This document shows positions 1 to 5,339 of a stretch of 5,339 bases of DNA, one piece after another; the stretch's first letter is position 1, and every line of letters begins with the position of its first letter. The position numbers were made by a program, and so were the translations under genes. The stretch comes from Paracoccaceae bacterium (GTDB lineage Bacteria; Pseudomonadota; Alphaproteobacteria; Rhodobacterales; Rhodobacteraceae). Below the pieces are notes generated by a model. That model saw only the letters and a list, made by a program, of their open reading frames with translations, made no database searches and had not been told where the DNA came from. The stretch covers positions 1-5,339 of the forward strand of contig RGAJ01000153.1 in the NCBI GenBank assembly GCA_009920225.1. The letters are read 5' to 3'.

Positions 1-606
1 CAAACCTGCCTGAACCTGCGCAGATCGCGGGTTCTGACAGATCAATCTGTGTTTCGCCATATCTTCAATACTAAGCGGTTCGCCATGTGTCTTTAGATAA
101 CTGGGTGATGCATACAGGCGCATCCGAACCCCCATCAAGCGTTTGCGCACCAAATCCGCTTGGCTTGGTTCTTTCATGCGAATGGCAACATCTGCCTCAC
201 GCATGGGAAGGTCTAAAACCCGTTCTTCTAACATCAGGTCGATTTTCAGATCCGGGTAGGTTTCGTATAATTTGGGCAGGCGCGGGGCCAACCAAAGCGT
301 TCCAAACCCAGTGGTGGTGGTGACACGCAATTCGCCAAATACCTCTTCTTCGCTGTCGCGAATGCGCGCCGCTGCAGCGTCAAGGCGTTTGGCCATCGAC
401 GATGTGGCATCAAACAAAAGCTCGCCCTGTTCCGTCAGAATCAGGCCACGCGCATGACGATGGAACAAAGTGGTGTTCAACGATTCCTCAAGCGCACGAA
501 TTTGGCGCGACACAGCAGATTGCGAAAGTCGTAAAGCGTCACCCGCATGGGTCAAGCTTCCTGCGTCAGCAACCGCGTGAAATATCCGAAGCTTGTCCCA
601 GTCCAT
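1..606 (-). CDS. LysR-family transcriptional regulator, C-terminus cut by window edge
   Basis: Reading the minus strand from the ATG at 606-604 gives 202 open codons that reach the left edge without a stop, so about two thirds of a typical 300-residue LysR protein is present. The N-terminus (MDWDKLRIFHAVADAGSLTH) is a classic LysR winged helix-turn-helix. The HTH spans about residues 18-40 with the recognition helix around LSQSAVSRQIRALE (27-40), followed by FHRHARGLILTEQGELL (48-64). A linker helix covers about 65-90, and the substrate-binding-like effector domain begins near residue 92 (GELRVTTTTGFGTLWLAPRLP). Later landmarks are DLPMREADVAIRM (132-144) and RLYASPSYL (163-171). The start is supported by GAGGA four bases upstream; other nearby ATGs are out of frame. 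The gene is divergent from the indolepyruvate oxidoreductase across 136 bp, so it may regulate that gene, itself, or both. The family is certain; effector and target are not visible. Its usual role is effector-dependent activation and autorepression. Confidence 0.93.
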   Translation of the reverse strand, partial: MDWDKLRIFHAVADAGSLTHAGDALRLSQSAVSRQIRALEESLNTTLFHRHARGLILTEQGELLFDATSSMAKRLDAAAARIRDSEEEVFGELRVTTTTGFGTLWLAPRLPKLYETYPDLKIDLMLEERVLDLPMREADVAIRMKEPSQADLVRKRLMGVRMRLYASPSYLKTHGEPLSIEDMAKHRLICQNPRSAQVQAGL

Positions 607-610
607 GGCA

Positions 611-615
611 TCCTC
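611..615 (-). promoter_or_regulatory. Ribosome binding site of the LysR gene
   Basis: On the minus strand GAGGA lies four bases before the ATG that opens the LysR frame. Two other ATG triplets overlap or directly follow this motif, but both are out of frame with the regulator, so the site and the family-typical MDWDKLRIFH N-terminus together fix the start at 606. The spacing is on the short side. Confidence 0.5.
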
Positions 616-690
616 ATTTGTTAACACTTTGTATTTTCATGATTTAGGTCAAAAAGTCACGAGTTTTATTTGTAATGTTCAAAATTTTCT

Positions 691-717
691 GGCTAAGTCA
701 GACGTGTTGACCTAGTC
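691..717. promoter_or_regulatory. Imperfect palindrome with T-N11-A, candidate LysR operator
   Basis: The arms GGCTAAGTCA (691-700) and TGACCTAGTC (708-717) are inverted copies matching at 8 of 10 positions, separated by 7 bases. The dyad axis at 704 coincides with a T-N11-A motif (T698 to A710, ends TCA and TGA), the known core of LysR-type recognition sites. It sits 25 bp upstream of the oxidoreductase start codon and 85 bp from the LysR start. The symmetry is seen directly; that the adjacent LysR protein binds here is inference from the divergent arrangement. Closeness to the oxidoreductase start could mean repression as well as activation. Confidence 0.5.
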
Positions 718-742
718 TGAATAAAAAACGGGTGGCACAATT

Positions 743-3700
743 ATGACAGTACATAGCATTTCTTTGTCTGACAAATATGATTTGTCCAAAAAAACGGTTC
801 TGTTGAACGGGACCCAAGCGTTGATCCGTTTGATGTTGGCGCAAAAGGCGCGTGACGTGCAATCTGGGTTAAATACAGCGGGATTTTGCACGGGGTATCG
901 CGGATCGCCCTTGGGGGCGGTTGATTTCCAAATGCGCCGCGCTGCCAAAGAATTGGCCGCATCCGATATCGTGTTCCAAGAGGGTTTGAACGAAGACCTT
1001 GCCGCCACGGCGATCTGGGGATCCCAACAGGCAGAATTGCGTGGCGAAGGTAAATATGACGGTGTTTTCGGTCTGTGGTATGGCAAGGGGCCCGGTGTGG
1101 ATCGGTCCGGTGATGTGATGCGGCACGCCAATATGGCGGGGACCTCGAAACATGGCGGCGTCATCATGGCGATGGGGGACGACCACACGGGCGAAAGCTC
1201 GACCGTGCTTCATCAATCTGATTGGGCGATGGTTGACGCGTCCATGCCAGTGATCAGCCCTGCAGGTGTCCAGGAAATTCTAGACTATGGACATTACGGA
1301 TACGCAGTGTCGCGGTTTTCGGGGCTTTGGGTCGGTCTGAAAACCATGAAAGACACGATCGAGGTAACATCGGTGGTGGACGCAGATCCCTATCGTAAAT
1401 CTTTCGTTGTGCCAGAGTATGATATGCCTGAGGGCGGGTTAAATATTCGTCTTGTCGATACACCCACCGCCCAAGAAGAGCGTTTGGTAAACCACAAAGT
1501 TTCCGCGGCACGCGCCTTTGCGCGCGCCAATCGCATTGATCAGCGGATGATCGGCAAGGCGGGCGCAAAAATTGGTATCGCTGCGGCGGGCAAAAATTGG
1601 TTGGATGTGGTGCATGCACTGTCCGTGCTTGGTATTGATCAGGCCGAGGCCGAACGCTTGGGCGTTACCGCGTATAAAATCGTGCAGACTTGGCCCCTTG
1701 ATACCGACAGTTTCCGCGAATGGGCCGATGGGTTGGATGTGATCATCATCGTTGAAGAAAAGCGCAAACTGATCGAACCCCAAGCGAAAGAAGCGATTTT
1801 TGACATTCGCGATGGGCGTCGCATTTACGGTGCGGAAAAGGATGGTCGCGTTCTGTTCAAATCCGATGCGGCGCTTGATCCGATCAATATCGCGCAATCC
1901 ATCGGCGAAATACTGGTCGAAGAGGGTTGCGGCGGGGAAAAGATCGCGGGTGCGCTTCAATCCATTTCTGACGCAAAACGCGCAGACAACGCCCCCGAAT
2001 TGGCGGCGCGTTTGCCCTATTTCTGCGCAGGATGTCCGCATAACTCATCGACCAAGGTCCCTGATGGATCGCGCGCATATGCGGGAATTGGCTGTCATTT
2101 CATGTCCCAATGGATGGATAGAAAAACCTTGGGCTTTACCCACATGGGGGCAGAGGGCGCGAATTGGATCGGAGAATCGCTCTTTTCCAAACGCGACCAT
2201 GTGTTTCAAAACATCGGTGACGGGACATATAACCATTCAGGGATCCAAGCGATCCGTGCCGCCGTGGCAGCGGGTACAACGATCACATACAAGGTGCTGT
2301 TCAATGATGCCGTCGCCATGACGGGCGGGCAGGGCAATGATGGCGGATTGACCGCGCCGCGCATTGCGCGTGAACTGTTGGCGATGGGGATCAAAGACGT
2401 TGTTCTGGTTTATGATGACAAAGAAGAGCTGGATTTAAACGCGTTCCCAAAAGACATGGAAAAGCACGACCGTACCCAATTGATGGCGGTTCAAGAACGG
2501 CTTGCCAAAACAACGGGTGTGTCTGCCATTCTATACGTTCAAACCTGTGCGGCAGAAAAACGGCGTCGCCGCAAACGCGGCAGCTTTCCTGACCCGGATC
2601 AACGCATTTTTATCAACACGGACGTCTGCGAAGGCTGCGGGGATTGCGGTGTGCAATCAAACTGTGTGGCCTTGGTTCCCGTTGAAACCGAATTTGGTCG
2701 CAAGCGTGCGATTGATCAGTCCGCCTGTAACAAGGATTTTTCCTGCCTGAACGGGTTTTGCCCGTCTTTTGTCACGCTCAAAGGGGTGACGCCCAAAAAA
2801 CGCGCAGCGCGGGATTTTGTGATCCCCGATCTGCCCACCCCGGTTTTGCCCGCGATTGCCAAAGGGGCAACCCATAACGTGGTGATCACCGGCGTGGGCG
2901 GCACCGGCGTTGTGACCATCGGGGCGATTTTGGCGCAAGCCGCGCAAATCGATGGCATGGGTGCAGGCATGATGGAGATGGCGGGGCTCGCACAAAAGGG
3001 GGGCGCGGTTCATATTCACTGTCGACTGGCCAATTCCCCCGATGACATAAGCGCGATCCGCGTTGCCACCGGTGAAACCGATGTGTTGATCGGCGGCGAT
3101 CTGGTTGTAAGTGCGGGGTCCAAAACAATTGGATTGACCGCCGCAGGGCGCACAGGCGCGGTTGTGAACAATCACGAAATCGTCACCGGAGATTTTACCC
3201 GTAACACCGAATTCAGGATCCCGCATGATCAATTGATGTTGTCACTTGAGGCCCGTCTGAAAGAGCGTGTCGCGTTTTTTGACGCATCAAACCTTGCGCG
3301 TGATATGTTGGGCGATAGCATCTATTCCAATATGATGGTCTTTGGGGCGGCATGGCAAATGGGATACGTGCCGGTGACCCGCGATGCGATTGTCGCGGCA
3401 ATTACCCTGAACGGGGCTAAGATTGATCTGAACATTCGTGCATTTGATTTGGGGCGTTGGGCGGTTGTGTTTCCGGACCAAGCGCAAGCTGCTATTCATG
3501 CCGATGGGATAACCTCACCAAAAACGCTGGATGAAAAAATCGCGTATCGCGTTGATCATTTGCGCGCCTATCAAGGCAAAGGATTGGCCAAAAAATATCT
3601 GTGCAGATTGGACAAGATTTCAGATCCAGAGATAAAAGAGGCGGTGGCAATATCCTATCACAAGTTGTTGACATACAAGGATGAATACGAGGTTGCTCGC

Positions 3701-4168
3701 TTGCATCTTAGCACGATTGAAAAGGCGTCGGAACAGTTTGATAACATCGGCGATATGTCGTTCCATCTTGCGCCGCCTGTTCTGTCCAAGATGGGGGCGA
3801 ATGGACGTCCGATTAAGAAAACCTATGGCCCAAGCATGCTGAAGCTGTTCAAGGTTCTTGCCGCGTTAAAGCCGTTGCGCGGGACGCCTTTTGATGTGTT
3901 CGGCTATCATGCAGAACGCAAGTCTGAACGACAGTTGATCCGCGATTTTGAAGCGGATCTTGAGTGGTGTTTGGCACGCTTGGGCGACGCTACGCGTGGG
4001 CCAATTCTGGATCTCTTGCGATTGCCGCAAACCATTCGCGGATTTGGCCCTGTGAAAATGGCAGCAATTGCAAAGGCGGCAGAAACGCGCAGCATGTTGA
4101 AAAAACGCATTGCGTCGGCTGAAACCTCCGGCGCACCGAAATCTGGGCCAAGTGTCGCTGCGCGATAA
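743..4168 (+). CDS. Indolepyruvate:ferredoxin oxidoreductase, fused single-chain form
   Basis: This 1141-residue cytoplasmic enzyme belongs to the 2-oxoacid:ferredoxin oxidoreductases. By family it oxidatively decarboxylates indole-3-pyruvate and probably other aryl-pyruvates with CoA, giving the aryl-acetyl-CoA, CO2 and reduced ferredoxin, a step in aromatic amino-acid breakdown. Domain order: N-terminal pyrimidine-binding region with GYRGSPLGAVD (51-61); a middle domain to about 400; a TPP-binding domain with FCAGCPHN (427-434), GIGCH (448-452) and GDG (492-494) followed 26 residues later by N521-D522, the thiamine diphosphate and Mg signature; a cysteine-rich Fe-S segment (C629, C632, C635, C641, C662, C668, C673); a gamma or IorB-like domain with GVGGTG (717-722) and GLAQKGGAVHIH (748-759); and a C-terminal region (about 920-1120) resembling DUF6537. 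Archaeal enzymes split these parts into IorA and IorB; one long chain is usual in proteobacteria. The start fits the family N-terminus. No ferredoxin gene is adjacent. Exact substrate range is not readable from sequence. Confidence 0.93.
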   Translation: MTVHSISLSDKYDLSKKTVLLNGTQALIRLMLAQKARDVQSGLNTAGFCTGYRGSPLGAVDFQMRRAAKELAASDIVFQEGLNEDLAATAIWGSQQAELRGEGKYDGVFGLWYGKGPGVDRSGDVMRHANMAGTSKHGGVIMAMGDDHTGESSTVLHQSDWAMVDASMPVISPAGVQEILDYGHYGYAVSRFSGLWVGLKTMKDTIEVTSVVDADPYRKSFVVPEYDMPEGGLNIRLVDTPTAQEERLVNHKVSAARAFARANRIDQRMIGKAGAKIGIAAAGKNWLDVVHALSVLGIDQAEAERLGVTAYKIVQTWPLDTDSFREWADGLDVIIIVEEKRKLIEPQAKEAIFDIRDGRRIYGAEKDGRVLFKSDAALDPINIAQSIGEILVEEGCGGEKIAGALQSISDAKRADNAPELAARLPYFCAGCPHNSSTKVPDGSRAYAGIGCHFMSQWMDRKTLGFTHMGAEGANWIGESLFSKRDHVFQNIGDGTYNHSGIQAIRAAVAAGTTITYKVLFNDAVAMTGGQGNDGGLTAPRIARELLAMGIKDVVLVYDDKEELDLNAFPKDMEKHDRTQLMAVQERLAKTTGVSAILYVQTCAAEKRRRRKRGSFPDPDQRIFINTDVCEGCGDCGVQSNCVALVPVETEFGRKRAIDQSACNKDFSCLNGFCPSFVTLKGVTPKKRAARDFVIPDLPTPVLPAIAKGATHNVVITGVGGTGVVTIGAILAQAAQIDGMGAGMMEMAGLAQKGGAVHIHCRLANSPDDISAIRVATGETDVLIGGDLVVSAGSKTIGLTAAGRTGAVVNNHEIVTGDFTRNTEFRIPHDQLMLSLEARLKERVAFFDASNLARDMLGDSIYSNMMVFGAAWQMGYVPVTRDAIVAAITLNGAKIDLNIRAFDLGRWAVVFPDQAQAAIHADGITSPKTLDEKIAYRVDHLRAYQGKGLAKKYLCRLDKISDPEIKEAVAISYHKLLTYKDEYEVARLHLSTIEKASEQFDNIGDMSFHLAPPVLSKMGANGRPIKKTYGPSMLKLFKVLAALKPLRGTPFDVFGYHAERKSERQLIRDFEADLEWCLARLGDATRGPILDLLRLPQTIRGFGPVKMAAIAKAAETRSMLKKRIASAETSGAPKSGPSVAAR

Positions 4169-4272
4169 AAGCTGTGTGTTAAGATATGGATTATTCCCGA
4201 CAATCCTCGTATATGTCGAGAAGCGTCCGTGTGATCGGGCGAAGTTAATTTGCCAAGAAGGGCAGTGCGACC
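4169..4272. other. Intergenic gap between oxidoreductase and murI
   Basis: This 104-bp gap holds no gene that I can support. There is no stem followed by a T tract, so no intrinsic terminator for the upstream gene is evident. A weak dyad (CGACA at 4198-4202 with TGTCG at 4214-4218) is present but has a long loop. AAGAAGGG at 4255-4262 is a plausible Shine-Dalgarno for murI with about ten bases to the ATG. A promoter for murI may lie here, but no clear -35 and -10 pair could be assigned. Confidence 0.5.
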
Positions 4273-5085
4273 ATGGCCGTCGGAGTTTTTGATAGTGGAT
4301 TGGGCGGTTTGACCGTATTGAATGCGGTCACGAAACGTTTGCCTGACGTTCCTTTCGTGTATTTTGGTGACAATGCGCACGCCCCTTATGGGGTGCGCGA
4401 TGCAAATGACGTGTACAATTTGACCACGGCCGCCGTGTCGCGCCTGTGGGACGAGGGATGTAATTTGGTCATCTTGGCCTGCAACACGGCCTCTGCGGCT
4501 GCGTTGCGACGCATGCAAGAAAGTTGGATCCCCACTGACAAACGCGTTCTAGGCGTGTTTGTCCCTTTGATCGAGGCGTTGACCGAACGGAATTGGGGGG
4601 ATAATTCGCCACCCCGAGAAGTCGCCGTTAAAAACGTGGCGTTGTTTGCCACGCCCTCAACCGTTGCAAGCCGCGCATTTCAACGTGAATTGGCCTTTCG
4701 CGCGATTGGCGTGGATGTCGAAGCCCAAGCCTGCGGCGGGGTTGTCGATGCGATTGAAGACGGTGACATGATTTTGGCCGATGCATTGGTGCGCAGCCAT
4801 GTTGATGCCCTGCATCGCAAGATGCCAAACCCAGAGGCCGCGATTTTGGGGTGTACGCATTACCCGTTGATGGCTGATGCCTTTCAATCGGCGCTTGGCG
4901 ACCACGTCAAGGTCTATTCCCAGGCAGACATCGTTGCCGAAAGCTTGGCCGATTATTTGACACGTCATCCCAAAATGATCGGGACAGGAATAACTTCAAA
5001 ATTCCTGACCACAGGGGATGCAGCACGCGTGTCGTCACGGGCCACACAATTTTTGAAACGTCAGATTACGTTCGAAAAAGCGTAA
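4273..5085 (+). CDS. murI: Glutamate racemase
   Basis: MurI interconverts L- and D-glutamate without a cofactor in the cytoplasm and supplies D-glutamate for the peptidoglycan stem peptide. The 270-residue product is of normal family length. Diagnostic motifs are all intact: [12 protein letters not shown] (5-16) with D7 and S8; [11 protein letters not shown] (30-40); [12 protein letters not shown] (68-79) with the first catalytic cysteine C70; and [10 protein letters not shown] (191-200) with the second catalytic cysteine C194 and its partner H196. The short N-terminus MAVGVFDSG is what is expected for the first beta strand, supporting the ATG at 4273; the AAGAAGGG Shine-Dalgarno is about ten bases upstream. 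A polar stretch around 105-118 ([14 protein letters not shown]) sits between the two lobes. Only 16 bp separate the stop from the argC start, so the two are probably co-transcribed, while 104 bp upstream suggests a promoter of its own. The assignment is firm. Confidence 0.97.
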   Translation: MAVGVFDSGLGGLTVLNAVTKRLPDVPFVYFGDNAHAPYGVRDANDVYNLTTAAVSRLWDEGCNLVILACNTASAAALRRMQESWIPTDKRVLGVFVPLIEALTERNWGDNSPPREVAVKNVALFATPSTVASRAFQRELAFRAIGVDVEAQACGGVVDAIEDGDMILADALVRSHVDALHRKMPNPEAAILGCTHYPLMADAFQSALGDHVKVYSQADIVAESLADYLTRHPKMIGTGITSKFLTTGDAARVSSRATQFLKRQITFEKA

Positions 5086-5101
5086 ATCAAGGGATAGAAT
5101 T

Positions 5102-5339
5102 ATGACAAAAAACATCGCGATCTTGGGGGCGTCTGGCTATACGGGTGCGGAATTGGTGCGCTTGTGTTCATCGCATCCTGACATGGTGATTTCGGCCCTT
5201 GCTGCGGATCGCAAGGCAGGTCAATCCATGGCCGAGGTTTTCCCACATTTGCACCATTTGGATTTTCCCGATTTAGTCAAAATGGAAGATATCGATTTAT
5301 TCAAATATCGATTTGGTCTTTTGTGCGCTGCCGCATGGT
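5102..5339 (+). CDS. argC: N-acetyl-gamma-glutamyl-phosphate reductase, 5' part, with apparent frameshift near 5309
   Basis: ArgC reduces N-acetyl-glutamyl-phosphate to the semialdehyde with NADPH, the third step of arginine and ornithine synthesis. The visible N-terminus [20 protein letters not shown] contains the GASGYTG dinucleotide-binding turn (residues 9-15), and residues 16-69 continue in family style ([30 protein letters not shown]). The ATG at 5102 has AAGGGAT (5089-5095) six bases upstream and follows the murI stop by 16 bp. After about codon 69 the frame departs from the family, reading [10 protein letters not shown]. The +1 frame from 5310 instead reads [10 protein letters not shown], the conserved continuation. 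Dropping one base, for example C5309, joins KY to [10 protein letters not shown] without a break. As given, the gene is therefore out of frame: either a pseudogene or a single-base error in the sequence. No stop is reached before the edge, and the catalytic cysteine lies beyond the window. Confidence 0.9.
   Translation, partial: MTKNIAILGASGYTGAELVRLCSSHPDMVISALAADRKAGQSMAEVFPHLHHLDFPDLVKMEDIDLFKYRFGLLCAAAW
5289..5314. repeat. 10-bp direct repeat at the argC frameshift
   Basis: ATATCGATTT occurs at 5289-5298 and again at 5305-5314, a period of 16 bp. Each copy contains the palindrome ATCGAT, so the pair can also fold as an imperfect hairpin. The base that appears to be extra in argC (C5309, exact position not fixed) lies in the second copy and completes its match to the first. 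Confidence 0.6.

Larger units (their letters stand above)
607..742. promoter_or_regulatory. Divergent intergenic control region
   Basis: This AT-rich 136-bp gap separates two head-to-head start codons and must hold the promoters of both the LysR gene (leftward) and the oxidoreductase gene (rightward). No convincing pair of -35 and -10 hexamers could be fixed for either direction. TTGACC occurs on the plus strand at 707-712 and on the minus strand at 652-647, but neither has a good -10 at 16-18 bp. TGTAAT at 671-676 resembles a -10 but lacks a matching -35. Weak -35 boxes would fit promoters that need an activator. A weak Shine-Dalgarno-like GGGTGG (730-735) lies seven bases before the ATG at 743. 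Confidence 0.6.

Noticed and set aside
707..712. TTGACC as a -35 box for the oxidoreductase gene
   Set aside because: The -10 position at 16-18 bp reads as GC-rich GGGTGG-like sequence next to the ATG. The hexamer is better explained as part of the palindrome.
733..745. TGGCAC resembling the -24 element of a sigma-54 promoter
   Set aside because: The matching -12 GC element would fall at the start codon and is not present, so no leader or RBS would remain.
1439..2041. Open frame of 200 codons on the minus strand inside the oxidoreductase gene
   Set aside because: It is wholly antisense to a strongly recognisable enzyme, and its product has no recognisable domain. The same applies to the long minus-strand frames at 712-1188, 2657-3232 and 3907-4518.
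2561..2581. Arginine-rich run RRRRKRG (residues 607-613) in the oxidoreductase as a possible nucleic-acid binding or insertion signal
   Set aside because: From memory, a similar basic stretch before the Fe-S segment is common in this fused family, so it is not peculiar to this protein.
4198..4220. Small dyad (CGACA/TGTCG, or alternatively CTCG/CGAG) as a terminator or operator upstream of murI
   Set aside because: The stems are 4-5 bp with loops of 7-11 bases and no T tract follows. This is within what chance would give.
4110..4292. Open frame of 60 codons on the plus strand bridging the oxidoreductase end and murI start
   Set aside because: It overlaps both real genes in another frame, has no clear RBS and gives a composition without family features.

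Overview
The window reads as a chromosomal segment of an alphaproteobacterium, most likely a marine Rhodobacteraceae (Roseobacter-group) bacterium. This rests on the character of the proteins: a LysR regulator starting MDWDKLRIFHAVADAGSLTH, a single-chain indolepyruvate:ferredoxin oxidoreductase, and a MurI and ArgC of alphaproteobacterial type. Base composition looks moderate, near half GC by eye and not computed. The taxonomic call is inferred from recognition, not from a search.

Layout from left to right. (1) Positions 1-606, minus strand: the N-terminal 202 codons of a LysR-family transcriptional regulator that runs off the left edge. (2) Positions 607-742: an AT-rich divergent intergenic region. 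It holds a 10+10 bp imperfect palindrome centred on a T-N11-A motif, the expected form of a LysR-type operator, plus extra half-sites. (3) Positions 743-4168, plus strand: a 1141-residue fused indolepyruvate:ferredoxin oxidoreductase that carries the TPP domain, Fe-S cysteines, a gamma (IorB-like) domain and a C-terminal extension in one chain. (4) Positions 4169-4272: a 104-bp gap with no gene or clear terminator. (5) Positions 4273-5085, plus strand: murI, glutamate racemase. (6) From 5102 to the right edge, plus strand: the start of argC, N-acetyl-gamma-glutamyl-phosphate reductase, 16 bp after murI and probably co-transcribed with it.

How they relate. The LysR regulator is divergent from the oxidoreductase gene and may control it through the palindrome, so aromatic amino-acid (aryl-pyruvate) catabolism could be under its control. 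murI and argC form a short housekeeping pair (D-glutamate for peptidoglycan; arginine synthesis) with no obvious functional tie to the oxidoreductase.

The most concrete anomaly is in argC. The reading frame matches ArgC up to about codon 69, then the conserved FCALPHG continuation appears in the +1 frame. This implies one extra base near 5309, inside the second copy of a 10-bp direct repeat. It is either a real frameshift or a sequence error. I found no mobile element, CRISPR array, RNA gene or evident undescribed system; apart from argC and the promoter region, the window looks like ordinary core metabolism.
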